Source of the DNA: Glossina fuscipes
Taxonomy: Eukaryota > Arthropoda > Insecta > Diptera > Glossinidae
DNA length: 64,000 nt
Direction of reading: 5' to 3'
NCBI RefSeq assembly: GCF_014805625.2
Contig: NW_023998416.1
Coordinates: 17,834,877 to 17,898,876, forward strand
Position numbers and translations under genes: made by a program. Positions 25,173 to 45,553 of this stretch are shown piece by piece. A model generated the notes under the pieces. That model did no database searches, had not been told where the DNA came from, and saw nothing but the letters and a program-made list of their open reading frames with translations. Numbering within the stretch: position 1 is the first letter of the stretch; the number at the start of each line of letters is the position of its first letter.

Positions 25173-26215
25173 TGTTTCGAAGATAAAACTGAAAACAACA
25201 TAAATTTTATAATGAAAGGTAAACATGAAGAGCGAGACTATGTTCTAGTTTTTTGTTTCTGCTTTTTGGCGCCAAATTATTAAATTTCGTTTTGCACCCA
25301 TCTTTCCGTAAGTTGTTTAGCGCTGTTTCATAACAGATGTGGAAAATCTATGGCAATTTCAAGTTTCCTTGCCGCTCTGCACCTTTCGCAGCAAGAGCGA
25401 CGAATGTGATCTGTGGTTGCAATTAACAGAATGTTGGCCGATCTCTCTACCTGGGATTTTTGTTCGTCCACGCAGAATAACCTACTATCTATAACAAATG
25501 CTATTTTAAAAGTCGTCACGAGCATTTTCTTCCTGCGGTGCAAATAATGGTCACGATCGGTTGTCATTGAAAGTCAAGCTTTCAATTAACAAGAAACTGT
25601 GTTTACTTAAATTGTTGAGTAACAAGAGTTCGGCGCAAAAGGCCTTAATTTAAAGTTTACTTTTCAGTTTTTTTTTCCAATTGTTTTTTTTGTTTTTTAT
25701 TCAATTGTATACCGAAGTCAAGGTCGAATGATTTTAAGTAAAGAATTATATTTGTGTATATATTGCGTTACTGTTTGAGTAGGCAGTTAAGTAGATTTTT
25801 AAATGTGTAGCTTTTAAATACTTATTATAATGAAGAGAAATCGTATGCGAAAATAAAAACAATTAATAATAAAAATAAAATCTTATGTAAATACTTAATA
25901 ACAAAAAAATATAACCTTCGAGACATAGCCGAGAAACAGATAGATAAACTGTTAACGGGCAGGAAGAAATAATCATAAATGAACGCATTTTATGTGTATG
26001 TAAATGCATACTTGAAAGAGATTAATAAGTTCGAAATTTTTAAAAAGAAAAAAAAAAAGCTTAAGAATATGAGATGTAGTAAGCGGAATCTTGGATATTC
26101 AGTCTTCATGATAAATAAAGGCAAGTCAATCGGATATAGGATAATTAGTAGGGCGTGTTAGCTAAGCAGGACAAAGGTCAAGGTTAACATCTTTGCATTT
26201 TGCAGTTTTGGTACG
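25173..26215. other. No recognisable gene
   Basis: The minus ORF at 25328-25567 (79 codons, Cys/Arg-rich near its end) has no recognisable domain. Confidence 0.4.
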
Positions 26216-26350
26216 GACAGGACAGATGAACAAATTTAAAAGAGGCCAGACAAACGAATGGACAGATGGACGGACAGATAAATTGACATATGAACGGATA
26301 GAGCGATGTGGAGATAAGGAGACAGACGGGTAGGCAGAATGACAGGATGG
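26216..26350. repeat. Degenerate GACA/GATG-type tract
   Basis: About 130 bases of irregular gacagat, gacggacagata and gagacagacggg units without a fixed period. It may be an expanded TGTC cluster of a dispersed repeat in reverse orientation. Confidence 0.6.
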
Positions 26351-28459
26351 ATCGCTAAGCCATCGTATGAACGAACTGTGGACGGCTTCAGGAACAGGTT
26401 ATTGAATACAAAAACAAATGACGAAAATCCACAAATCATTAATGCATACATTGTGTGTACAACTTTTTGTGTTTCTGATTCTTGTCTTTGCATGCTACAA
26501 GTAAGATAAACAGATTAGTGCATTTTTCGTATCCGCTATCAAGTATTTATGTAACCTTGAGCTTGAGCAATTACAAAGTCATAAACAGGTCAACACAATA
26601 GAATGAAAAGTATAATTTTAAACTGAAGTACTTTATTGTTAATGATACTTGAAAATTGAATGTTTGTTTCTTAAATCTTTCGCTCTCTATATGTGAGTAA
26701 CTGGTAACGTAGCGAAGAGCTGTCCTATTACAAAACGCATACTTAAACTAATTTCAAAAATCAAATACCTGTAGAGTAACCAGGGAGCGAGGACAGCGCC
26801 TTTTTTACTCAGTTGAAGTGGCTAGTCTCTCTTATATATATATATGTTTAATTTTGTCCATCTCCAGTATGTAACATACTTTACTCAATAAGTTTGTAGG
26901 ATGGTATACAGACGTCGCAAACCAAGTGTAACTTGTAACCTACCGGTCGCAGTGCCATTAAATCATGCCGCGCGTTTGAAGGTTTATGCTATCTACAAAT
27001 CGTTCGTCATTCGTCATCCTGAATTTATAATTTTTCCTACGAACTTATTGACTGTTGTGTTATATTGGTTTTTTTTCTTTAACCGGTTGACTAGGTATAA
27101 CGAATATATACGTGATGAAAAAAGTACAAAATTTTGTGTTATGACGAATGTATACGTCTTGATCCGATTATATTATTTTAAATATGATTTGCCGTAATAA
27201 TTTATCATTTTCGAATGCGCGTATATCATTTTGTCAAGTTACTTCATTACAACCTAATTTCATATTACACATACTCTGTGTATGACGAGTATAGTCGCCA
27301 TCGCTCAATTAACCGATTAATATCCGACTTTAGACTGTTTGGATCTGTGATGCTTCAATATCAATATCTTTTCGAATATATTTGTATGAAGTCTTATCGA
27401 AAGAGAGATAGTATGTGATAGGTGAGATTTTTTACCGTAACAATTTTTCTAAATAATAAATGCAGGCATAAGTAGTTAATTAAAGCAAACTTAAGATGAC
27501 GTCCACTTACTCCTAACATTCAGTCCTCTTCTATTTATTATTTGCAGTAAACATGAAAAATTCAATACGATTTTAATGATTATGATAATAACGACGTAAT
27601 ATGACAGCAATAAGTTCCCCACTTTAAAGTATACATAAGTAAACTTGCGGATAAATTATTATGTTAGAAAAGTTTTAAGAGTTATTATATAATTTTGATT
27701 TATTATTACTTCCTTCATATTTAGTCAAATATTAAATGTGCAAATGCCATCTTGATAATGTCAACAGTTGCACAAATTATATTTAATAATAAGAATAATA
27801 ATAAAAAAAATTACTTTTATGATGACCTTATGAAAGTCTCAACATTTATACTTGAGCTTAGTAAAGCATTACCAAGAAAACAAATGTTTTTTCGGGTGTA
27901 GTAATCTAATAGACGATAACCAGTACACTTGTTTTGAAATAAAAAAGTTTAACTTGTTTACTTAAGACGAAAAAAAAAAAAAAGCCAAACAAAATTTAAA
28001 TGTTAGAATAACATTTATTTTATATGTAATCCTTAGTAGTATTGGAATACCCAACCTTTCAATGAGAACTGGCTTTTTTCTTTCTTACCTGTTTCATCAA
28101 GCTTAAATGTATCAAAACATGATACAAAGATGTGTGCTTTAAAAAAATGTTTGTAAAATTGCATTCACAAAAGTAACTTATTTTAATGTTTTAGTATAAT
28201 CATTATATAGAAAATGTAGGTAGAATTCGAAAATTAGAGAACTCCGGCACCCAAAATGGCATAGGCACCACTTTCTATTTTTGATTAAAAACGTGCCGTC
28301 TGTCGGTAGAGTAAAAGTAAATCTTTACATTAAATCGCATCGAACAAGTAAAAACACTATACTGCGACAAGCTTCGCCATTAAATGTCCTATATTTCTTT
28401 GCTTTAATGGATTAGAACGACTTAATATAACGACTTTTTGAAATAAGGTTATATGGGAA
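26351..28459. other. No recognisable gene
   Basis: AT-rich. The ORFs at 26901-27197 and 27215-27418 lack known motifs. Confidence 0.45.
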
Positions 28460-28479
28460 TTGTTCAAAAAAACAGTCCA

Positions 28480-28740
28480 ATTCGAACCAATTTCAACAGT
28501 GTTCGTGCATGAGCCAAAAGCATATCGATGTACCAGATTTCATCAACATATTTCAACAATTACGCCCTGTAGGTTGAGTACAAGGAAACAAGAAGGGCAA
28601 ATGGACGAACAGCTTAGATCGATGCTGAAAGGATTTATTAACCGGTTGGTATAATAAAATGCTGGCCTACCTCAAATCGTTTTTGACTTGACTATATATA
28701 TCTTTGTATCACAAGTTATGTGGGGTATAAACGTATCCAA
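28480..28740 (+). repeat. Short dispersed repeat copy, diverged
   Basis: Contains taccagatttcatcaacat, then ggcaaatggacgaaca, then cttagatcgatgctg, in the order of the right-half copies. It ends in a tatatatatctttgtatcac stretch. Confidence 0.45.
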
Positions 28741-30564
28741 AATGAAGTTTGCAGAAAAATTTCTTGCCTTTCAGATAATCCTGGTTTTGAAGCGAATTGA
28801 AAAAGTGAACACATTTTGTAGGCATAGCAACCCAACATGAAACAACAAGAAAGTGCAGTAAGTAGTGCAGGCCGTTTATGAAATTCAAGATGGACGTTTG
28901 CAAGTTAGGAAAGCGAAGAACGCTTGCAATTGAATGGTTATTTAACACTACGTTTACAGAGCAAATGCGATACAAATTGGAAATAAGTTTGAAATGAAGT
29001 GAAGCCATTAATTGCACTACTAAACTGATAGGGACCATTTTTGCACGGAACATGCAAGTGGTTTTTGCGAACATTTGGGGGGCAATTTTTCAGGAACATA
29101 TTCACAATGGGATTCGAAAGTTATATATATATATACAAATGTATATTGTTTAGTTCTGCCTACATTCTGCGCATGTAATCCCAGATAACGTCCGTTTTTT
29201 AACGTCATATTCCTAATTACAACAGTGTAAACTTCGTGTTTCTGTTTATGCGACTGCGACAATCGGGAGAAATTGAACAGATACCTTTTTCTAGGGAGAA
29301 GGTATACATCTTCAAGAAATAGGGGAATGGGCGTGTTGTAGACAAAAAGGAGTGGATTATATCAGTAAAAAGCAACATATAGCATTTAAAGATAGCTGGT
29401 TTCTTATGCAGAATATTTAAGCTTTAAATCAAAAGTCTGTCAAATTGCCGGGGACATATATCAGTATAAATTGAATTGAAATTGAGTGAGAATAGCGTAA
29501 GGGTTGAATTTTGCGATTGCCATTGAAGCTGGTTCCGTAACCTTCCTTCTTCTCCTATTTTTTTTGAACTACTACTAACTCCTTAATTAATTTTCAAAAA
29601 ATGCATAAAAAGTATTCGAAAGCGAAAAAACAAAATTGAAAATTTTCAAATAATATATCGGGTATAGTTCAACATAGCTGCTTTGGTGTAAGACGTACCA
29701 TGTTTACACATGGTTGACGTACGAATGGAAAATGTTGACATTTCAGATGCACCTAAGGCTTTACATTAAATCGTCAGTTAAGACTATTTTCTTTCTTAAT
29801 TTTAAAAAAATATTGAAAATGTTTCTCTTCTTGTAAACACTTCAATTTTCAACTCGTCCTATGTGGCGCATTACGAATTACGAATTTTAATACAGAAAAC
29901 ATAGTGAAATGGTCAACTTTGTTTTCAAAGTTGTTTCCTTCTTCCGAAGTTTTCAATTAATAACATGTCCGTTAAGTTTCTTCTTCGCTTCCTTTGCTTT
30001 CATCCGTTCCCTGAACAAGAAAAGAAATGCGAATATATGTAAATCAATCTCGCATCTCGCGCTGATTCAAAGTATATTTACCGGTTGTAATCGCTAATGT
30101 ATGTCATTACTCTTTATTACAAAAACTTTTACTTTCTATTTCACTCGGGTTAAGTAATTTACCAACTAAACACAACGCCAAATAAAGAGCATATATATGG
30201 ATAAAATTAAAATGTCATGTCGCGAAAGATAAAAATTTGCTTTTATTTATTTTCCCAGAGTTACACTTTTCAAATTGCTTACAGCATTTATGGGCACCTT
30301 AAAGTAGTTGCTGCTGCAATGGATTTCAATTAATATCTCGTCGTTAAGAGATCTTTTTCTGTTTTCTTCCTTTTTGTTTTGATTGAACTTTTTATATTAT
30401 TAAGTGTGCGTAGCGCAGGTATGTAAGAAGTCGTAACATTTTTTTTCTGTGACATCTCCAAAGTAATTAGGCAAGAAAGCAAAGTTTTCTCTGTAGCGAA
30501 TATTTATGTGTCTACGTACGTGTACACCTATATGTAAATATATTTATATAATATTTATATAACA
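28741..30564. other. No recognisable gene
   Basis: Two overlapping minus ORFs (28709-29074 and 29020-29262) have no recognisable domain. Confidence 0.4.
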
Positions 30565-30757
30565 TTACTCAATAAGTCTCCGATCGGACACATATACGAC
30601 AATGCTGCTGGCGGACCGATATGATTTCTGCGGGATTACCAATCTTCAAACGAAAATGTCTCACAATTTCATGACATTTCGACCAATAGTTTACAAGTTA
30701 CACGGGTCTGCCAACAGTGTTGCTGTATATATGCATGACCGGGGACATATTGAGTGA
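30565..30757. mobile_element. Mariner-derived MITE (193 bases)
   Basis: The left end ttactcaataagtct is identical to that of the mariner at 49015. The next 130 bases match that element's 5' untranslated part (acacatata, catttcatgacattt-like and gtttacaagtta-like blocks). The right end catattgagtga is a mutated form of the same inverted repeat. The transposase part is absent, so this is an internally deleted, non-autonomous copy. Confidence 0.8.
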
Positions 30758-33119
30758 TATGTTGTACATATAATTGCCTTGCGTAACCGCCTGTCATTGC
30801 TTTTGTCTCTTAATTTTAAAGAATTTTTATCGATATAATATTTTGGGTAACATTGTTATTATTTATTATTCACTTTTTGACACAGACCTGCGCATTAGAT
30901 ACGCTTCGTCTGTGCACTTCGAAATTGTGTAAATTAAAAATGACAATTTTTGTATCCACCATCAAAATCCCACTTTTCTCAAAAAGATTATCATGCCCAA
31001 ATGTAATCATTTGGGGGCCCTAGATAAATAAAAAGATTGGCAGATCGTCTGCACATGTCTTATCCATCCTACCCTGAAACCTATCACTCCCAAAAATTAA
31101 AATACGCGCTTCAAATTAGGTAAGAACATTAGGAGTTATTGTAAATAGATTCATATTGAAAATGGATCATATTGACTAAGGGACGATCACACAGCGCTAC
31201 CTAAACTGGAAGCATCTTTCATTTTGAAAGCAACAAAACTTGCGCAGATACAATGATAAAAATTCGTATTCATCAAAAATATCGGCCATGCCCACCCATT
31301 ATTACAGAATACTGGAATTGTATTTTTTTTGCTTTTGTTTCAGATAAAGGTGTTAGGTATAAACAACTCATTCCTGCCGAACGTAATTTTTTTACTTGCT
31401 TTTTTTTTTTGGTTTATTTTTTTTATTAGGTTTTTTATAGGTTAGATGACTTAAATTTTCGTTCTATACATTCAATGCTTTCAGGCCGAGGTATGCATCA
31501 TTTTTATGAAATGAAACTTTACGAAATAGTTTCTTTTTACCTTCCACAGTGAGTAAATATCTTTAACTGTGTAACATCACATTATTCAAAAAGGTCGTAG
31601 GAAGACATAGAGATGGCACTATTGATGAATCCATATGACGTTTTGATAATATCAACGCTCAAAAGAAATGCTAATTGGTCTTTATCGATATGAGCAGTAG
31701 AATTTATTTAGCAATGTTTACCCGCACGTCACTCCGTGAAAGTTTCCATACAATTTCAAAAAAATTTTTTTTTAACCGCTCGGTAGTTCTATCCCGAAAA
31801 ACATTATTATCGGTCTATGTGTCTTCCTATAGACGAAAATTTTTAACTTTCATTTTTACAATTTACGATACGTTATACCGCAAACAATTAAAATTTCGGC
31901 TCGAGGCGAATATAATTTTGCTTGCTTGCTGCGTAATAACTCTAGAAAGATGACTTGGTCGATCAAAGTCCATATATTTATTTACCTTTAGCTGTAGTCG
32001 AATAGGAAAGGAAAGCCTAAATCTCGCACATTCTTGGTTGAGGTTAAGAGAGAAACTTCTTACAAGACCATTTCAAAATTTGTTTAGCATAGAAATCATT
32101 ATCAGGAGAAAAGGTCTGTCTTCACACGCCATACGTTAACTCAACGGTTCTCTTTTTCATTTTTATGCAAAACTTTTATGCAAAATTTATTTATTTTAAA
32201 GAAGAATTTTTATATTACATTGCGCTGGGAATCAGTATCTCGAACATATATGTTTCCTTCGTATACATGAATGCACATGCACAGTTGATTATCATACCGC
32301 TAACAGTATTTGTTGTTAGTACGTTTTAACGCGTGTTACGTTCCTATCCATATATAGAAAAGCATTTCAAACCTTTAGATATAAATAAAACTCAGTAGAA
32401 AAAAAAAGCCTTTAATAATAAACAATGATAATTTATGTTCAATCAAACTGCATACAGAATATTAATAAAGTGCATTGCACTTATAGTGGGTATTAAGTTA
32501 ATAAATCAAAAAAAAAAAAAATAGTAAGATAAAAATAATAGTCGACTCGTACAACTTGTCTTAAAACACTCACTACACACCCTTCACTCGTTTATGTTCT
32601 CTTTTAGTATTTAATAAATAGATTCGTGGAATCTAACATGAAGAGACTTAGCTGAGCTATTTTGATGTGACGCAGTCCAGATATATCTTAATTTGTTTCA
32701 ATTTTCAAGTTGATAAGGCGCACCTATACCTCTTTATGCCTCCTCTCGCACTAAGAATATTATGTAATATGCCAGCAGTGGGCCCAATAATTTACATTGT
32801 ATGTAACGATTTACCCAAATCAAAGCATAGACTGCCCGTACATGTTGTTGTATACGCAAACGAGGGATCTAGGCCTTTGCTAATTGTAAGCGAACTAAGG
32901 GAATGGTTAGCCCCGACTTTTAAAAACCTTCTCAATTGGTAATTTACACTCACTATTAATATAAAAAAAGGAGTATAAAATCCGCATTCTACTTAGGTGT
33001 GCGTGAGTGGCTTTTGCCGTTTTTGCGCTTTATGCATGGAAATTTGTATCGTAGGTCCGTTGTAATTTATTCGTATTGACAAAAACCTAGAAAGCCGAGA
33101 TGTTCTCAATTAATATTGT
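30758..33119. other. No recognisable gene
   Basis: Includes a poor dispersed-repeat match near 31090-31330 (attgaaaatggatcatattga). The ORF at 32667-32942 has a normal residue mix but no known domain. Confidence 0.4.
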
Positions 33120-33370
33120 ACTGTGGGCGTGCCGATTTACCGATTTGCCACACTTTCAATATTGACCTGAAATGCCGGTAACTTTAGCCAGAAAAATGTT
33201 TACGGCACACAGACAAACAGACAGAAGGACCTGCTTAAATCGATTAAGAATTTCATGCTAATCAGAATGTATAGTTTTTTTAGGTTCTCTGAAGTTTCCT
33301 TCTGGCTATTGGAAAGATTTAGCGAAATTGTCTGTCCCTCACTCTTGTCCTTGAACGATAGGTATAAAAA
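33120..33370 (+). repeat. Short dispersed repeat, right-half type
   Basis: Motifs in order: tgtgggcgtgccg, acagacaaacagacagaagg, ctgcttaaatcgattaagaa, atgctaatcagaatgtat, gttctctgaagtttccttct and gatttagcgaaat. This is the best preserved right-half copy. Confidence 0.75.
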
Positions 33371-34689
33371 GGAAAAAGATATTTAATACCTTTTCAAGGA
33401 AAATGTTTAATATCGAAGGCGTTGCTCGAAGCTTTTTACTATGTGAAAATTATATGGATTCTTCAATGATCATCCTATACCGGCATTTTATCCCATGAAC
33501 TTATTGAGTATTATACATGATTTACGGACAATTCTGGGCAAACCTTTAGCAGTTTTCCATTTTGATATGTGGATTTTATGAAGAGGAACTTAATTTTAAT
33601 TGCGAGTCGAATTAAGAGTCTCCTTTGCTCACTTTCAACTTTGGTTTGAAGCGGTGGAAACTTGGCCTTAAATTTGTTCTTCTAGATATAGTTTTGTTCC
33701 AATGCCGTTAATGTTGCTAATCGAGCGAACGAGTTTTACGATTATTTAACTAAAAAATGAATGCATAAGTCATCGTAACGCGAATCTAAATAGAAGCAAA
33801 CTTCTTGCTAAGTTTGTAATTATATAATGAGCTGAGCGCTAATATCACAATGAATATAGATACCAGGGCAAAACGGACGGAGATGTGTAGTGTTGAAAAC
33901 ACGATTAATGGAAGAAAACAATATTTAAAAAGTATTTACGAAAAATATACCCGAGCTTAGGATTATATAAATGACGTAAAGGCAAAAAGTTTCCAAAGTT
34001 AAGCGCGAACACTTTGCTTCTAGAAAATACTAAAATTAATTTGAGTAAACTTGTAAATCATTATATAATATTTACTCGTTAATTAAGAAATTGTTGATAA
34101 TTATATTTACAGATAATTATAAAATTGCTTACGCAATGGTTAGCGCATTTTCACTTTGTTATCAATCTTGAGAATTTATTACTTACTTATGCCAGGGAAA
34201 AACCTTATTAATTACAAATAAGTAAAAACATTATGATCAGACGAGGCAAAGAATTAAACGCCCTACATCATTTCGCCTAACTAACTATACTTCATCTATT
34301 TTGATAATAAAAAATAAAAAAAATTTTATATCGCCTTTCCGTATGAAGGCGTACTTTTCAAACCAGCATTCTTATCGGAATGGGTCTGCAGCCGAATTTT
34401 TTAGCAAAAGATTTAATTTTCCTGTCAAAGATCATATATTACTTTTAACATCATTTTGCTAAAAAATATTGAAAATAAGACTTTTTGGCTTATATAGGCC
34501 TTGATAAACCGTCGGCATTGTACAGTAAATTTTTATGTCAATTTTTTATTATGCATCAATTTTTACTGTGAAATATTAAAAATGCTATCTTTCGCCTCAT
34601 TAGAGAGTTCGTTCTTGAACCAAAAACAAATCAGGAAAGAAACTTTGTTAGAATATCTGAAAAATTGCGAGCTATACGTTGATCACAAA
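33371..34689. other. No recognisable gene
   Basis: AT-rich, with no coding signal seen. Confidence 0.45.
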
Positions 34690-34870
34690 GATACTTAGAC
34701 AAACGGACGGACGGACAACTTTGCGTAAGTCGGTTCAATAAATGATTTTGAATCAACGGGTCTCTACTAAAACTTGAATCCATCTTGTGTTCGTCTGGCT
34801 AATGCATACATCCGCTCAAACTTAATATACGTTGTGTCGCAAGCGTTGGAGAGTATAAAACCAGCAGCGG
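34690..34870 (+). repeat. Short dispersed repeat, right-half type
   Basis: gacaaacggacggacggaca is followed by gcgtaagtcggttcaataaa, gggtctctac and an aacttaatatacg end. Confidence 0.6.
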
Positions 34871-37059
34871 ATGTGGAAGTGGGTTTGAAGCGCAGATGAC
34901 TCATATTTATATGTGTGCGTGTATTTTATAACAGACTTGTAGCTAATAAGAGAAACAATCTACTGTAGGTAGTTATTATTTCTGTGGTACACAAGTAAAG
35001 CATGTATAAAATTTTTTAATTATAATATTGGAAAAGCTTTAAACATATAAGAAGTTGTTGTTTTAATCATATCAACATTGCATCTGTCAATTTTAGCCAA
35101 TTAATTGATATATTACTTCTTTTTATCTTCGTCTTTTTCTTCTTCTTGTTTGCAGTATAAACCGCTTATATAAATCTTGACTAAATATTTCCTGCATATG
35201 GTTTTTAATTTTTTTTTTTTTATATAACAGCATTTGATTAATTATTTTAGTCAAGTGTCGGTTTTACTGGCTTTTTAAACCAGTTTATTATTATTATGTG
35301 TATTCATAAATATTATTTATTATTTAAAGTATTTAGCGTAAAGTATGCGCTATGCCTGATTACATAAATAGTTTTTTTTTCTTTTTCTACTTTTATTAAT
35401 TTCTTTTTCTTTTTTTTTTTTTTTTATGCGTAATTTTCCACTGTCAGCACGCCATAGTAGTAGATGTTTAAAAGAAGAAACAAAAAAAAAAAAAAAGAAA
35501 AAAATTAATAAATAAATAAACCTAAGATTACAAGCATTTACATGTATATGCATGAAATGCCAAGTTGAAATTATTTCTTCAATGCCCCCATAAGGCTTAA
35601 TGTGCACACGGTTTGCATTCAAAATTTCATAATTATTTTTTTATGAGGAATTTAACGAAAGAGAAGAAAAAATAATCATAATCATTACAAGTGAATGACT
35701 AGTGAATGTTAAAACAAGACCGCTTAATATCCGTTAATAAATACATACACAAATAAGAAAAATCCCATGGCAGGACGGCAGTTCAAATTTACATGTGCAA
35801 CGCATTAAACGTTAAACTTGTGCATAAGTGCACTTAGAGGAGAGCTCAAAAAAATTGTAACTTTCAAAAGGAAATTGCGGAAATTGATGAAAACATAATT
35901 TAAAATTAGTTTTCTCTAAGCAATTCACTTACCAGGCACGAGTGTTTACGAGCACATGTCAAAATAATAAAGGGTACCGTCCATTAAGAAAAATAATGAA
36001 TTATTACTAAGTCTTTAAGTCTGACACTAATTTCCGCGGTCATCGAAGAATTAATTCGTTTATCACTACTGTTGTTTACTTGAAGTTATCTCGTAGATTT
36101 TCTGCTTTAGATAAATGTTGTTGTCTCGAGTTTTTGCTTTTACATCAATGGAATATCATGAACGAAAGAATTGCAAACGTTGAATAAGATATGAAATAAT
36201 AACCTTCAGTTAACAGCAGAAACAAGTGAGGGCTACAAAGCTGTTAAGCGTTTAGGCCTTGAAATGATGGAAGACAATTCTCGTTTTAGATGAACAATAA
36301 CGTTACATAACGTAAAAAACGTCAACCGATAGTCTTAACTAATCGTGAATCGATTTTCTACATTCCGAATAGGCAAGTGAAACATATTCACTTCATTATC
36401 TCTCGTTTTAGTATAACATATTGTCTCGCACCGAGAGAGGAAGATCGTGGACTATTTTTCCTACAAACCTTCATTATTACATAGAAAGTGTCCTCTATGT
36501 TCGGCAAATATCAACGCTAAGACAGAATGCATGTCAATTGTTTTTAATACTAAGTAAATATATATATATTAACTATCATCAAAAATAAATCGTCAAACTC
36601 AAATTTAGTCTGTTTTCCAAAAATTGTAACTTGTTAGCATAAAATATTCGTACATGTTAAGTTATGAGGCTACTATTAGTGAGCCAATTATTTGCATAAA
36701 TTATGTCACAAGTTCTGTCTTTATCGTAAAGCCTTTATTTCGATACCAACTTTCCCAAGTGCGAAGATATACACCCATGTTCTCTCCTTTTATGTCAATA
36801 ATGGATAATCAAATACCAAAAAAATATAGTAACAACAATATTTAATAATTACTATTAAACAAGGAAGAAAATTTCATTGGACTGCAATCAAATATTTTTT
36901 ACCTATCAAGGAGAAAAAACATATTCACTGTTGCAGTTGATGATTAATGAGCAGGATGAGCAGGATTTTTTTCTCACTTTACACTGTGCCGTGAGCGTCT
37001 CCCTTGACCGATCTAGCTCATTTTCTATATCAATGTACGTCGAAGAATTTCCAATTTTC
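34871..37059. other. No recognisable gene
   Basis: AT-rich, with T and A runs (35210-35221, 35409-35425, 35482-35497). Confidence 0.45.
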
Positions 37060-37190
37060 ATGGTAGATGGACAGACACATATGCTAAAACCGATTCAGAA
37101 TGTGATTCTGATCAAAATGTAAGGGATCTCTGAAGCTTTCTCCAGCTTTGGCGGAATGCGTTTAACGCCCTCTTTCGGTGATATAAAAAT
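37060..37190 (+). repeat. Short dispersed repeat, right-half type
   Basis: gatggacagacacatatgct, then aaaccgattcagaatgtgat, gatctctgaagctttctcc and gcgtttaacgccc, in family order. Confidence 0.6.
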
Positions 37191-39459
37191 AATATTATTA
37201 ATAAAATAGATACCATGTATTAATTCATTCGCTCATATGAACACTAAATCATCATACATGACCTTGTATACGCGGTCGTTTAGCCCTGCTACCGCCACCA
37301 ATATGACTTTCATTCCTGTTATATCTTATCGTTTTATATCGTTGAAAACATTTTTTAAAACGATTAAAATTATTTCATAGGTCCAATAATGCGGCTTTTT
37401 CTGACCGAAATTTTGATTAAATATGCGTTGTGTACACTTAAAGCCATACTATTATTTTGGTAACCAAGTTTGGTCAAGGAGTTGAGAGAGAAAAAAAAAT
37501 TGACAAAATGCCTAACGATGAGAAGAGAAAGACGAATTGAAATAACTCTTAGCTGGTAGAGTAGCGCTTTGTGATCAAAAAGTAAAGTAAATGGAAGTAA
37601 TGATAATTATTCAACGATTTTCGTAGTGTAACTCATTATAAACTTCTACCGCCCGGCGAGGCTATTAAATTATTGGTTTTTGTTCCACGATAGCTTTTAC
37701 CTTCTCACAAGTCATTGGTTCTTTTCAACAGATACTCAAGTCACATCGTTCTACAATCATCTAATTTTTCTGATTTTATTTCGGCTGATCTCTGGCAATT
37801 CCTACTAACGAAACAACAGTTTTAATTCGTTATCCTAATGTAATATAACACAAGAGTTTTCTTTTCGATCACATATAAAATGAATACCGTGCTACTCGCT
37901 TATTGGTCATGCAGGAATCACTTGATTAAAGATAAGAACGAAAAGAATTCAAGGTGGCTGTTTTTAATAAAATGTAAACGATAATTCCGGACAACGGATT
38001 TTCGCTTCACGATGTTATTAAACATTATTTGGTTTTTCAGCGCTATGGTGTAGCTAGAAAAAACTTTTTGCTAAGCGTAGCTCGCTTTGTAGTTCAAAAT
38101 TTAAAGCCGTTGATAGCAATTTAAAGTTTAAAAACTATCTAAAAACGAAAAGAATTGTAAGTCACCTCAAAATCGCAAATTTGCTGCGTTATTATAATTA
38201 ATGAGAACGTCAAACAAATAGAATGTTAAACGTTCGCCGTTAGACCTAAAATAAAACATTATGTACTCAATTTTTGCTATCTGTCTCTCTTCATTCAGCT
38301 TTTTTTAATCTTAGCAGTGTACATAATTAACCAAATGTGTATTTGCTTTTGCCTTCGCTCATCACCAGAGGTCATATTAAGTTTGTCAAACGTGTGTAAT
38401 CCTCAGAAATCTTCATAGGAAATACTGTCTATGTGCGCCTCAAAAGATAACATAAACAAGTTTAGCTGCTTCGATCGATATTCCTGCACTAAGCGAAGTT
38501 TTGAAAATTATCGATCTATCTCTAAGAGTTGTCTACGTAAAAATTCTATTATTATCAAGCCTATGTTTATGTTTAACATGAAATTCTTAACCATTTTCTT
38601 TGTTAAATTTGAGTTTAGTTGGCCGAAGAGTTATCTTAAATTTGCGTGTGTATGTTATGCCATACATAAGCTAACAAATGGCGGCATATTTGACGTGCCA
38701 TGCGTGCGATATCGTACGATGCTGCAAACTTACGATGGCTATGTTACAATTTTGCCTTATTTCTAGACCCATTGCAAAGATGGTAATTGTTTCTATGGCA
38801 TTGCAGTACAGACAGAAAACATTATACAGCGTGTGCGAGTTGATGAAGATGAATTATTCTTCCCCACGGCTTCACTTCGCCATAAGTTCTGTCAATTATC
38901 TTCTTACTTTACTATTAATTTCCGAATTGTGTAGCACAAGTTATCTTCAAAAAGCGATCCCGTGTGTCTTTATCTCTAATTTCATAGGATATTCTTAGAA
39001 AAACAACAAAACCAATGGCACTGTGGGTAGAATACAATTCGTTCTAAACCTAAAGTAAATTTAAAAAATTTTTTTTTTGTGTTTATGTTTTCTGAATTTT
39101 TCTTTTACTATATTTTATGTATTCTTTCCATGTATTGTATGTTTGTACATTTTCGTTATTGTGGATCCACTCATTTGGAAAACAAAAGACTTGAGCAACA
39201 AACTTGAGTTTTGTAATGTTGTGTATTCTTTATGTGTGCATTTAAATACAAAACAAAACGAACAATTGCAGACAGAAGACGTAAACTGGCTTTTTCGGCA
39301 TATTTACATAAATTTTCAAGCAAAAGTTTTTATTTTTATTCGATTTATTTATTTTATGATCAGGCTTTTTAAACTTTATTATATATATATAAACAATGTG
39401 AATCATAAATTAAAATTGATTTTTGATTAATTAATTGATTAATTGATTTCATATATATT
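37191..39459. other. No recognisable gene; no PH or Tec-homology exon seen
   Basis: ORFs at 38431-38998 and 39077-39430 have no known domain. I looked here for the Btk-motif Cys/His exon expected upstream in the long isoform and did not see it. Confidence 0.45.
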
Positions 39460-39469
39460 ATGCTTTTAG

Positions 39470-45553
<6,084 letters not shown>

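Noticed and set aside
35350..35622. 90-codon minus ORF with Phe and Lys runs
   Set aside because: It consists largely of poly(T)/poly(A) translation.
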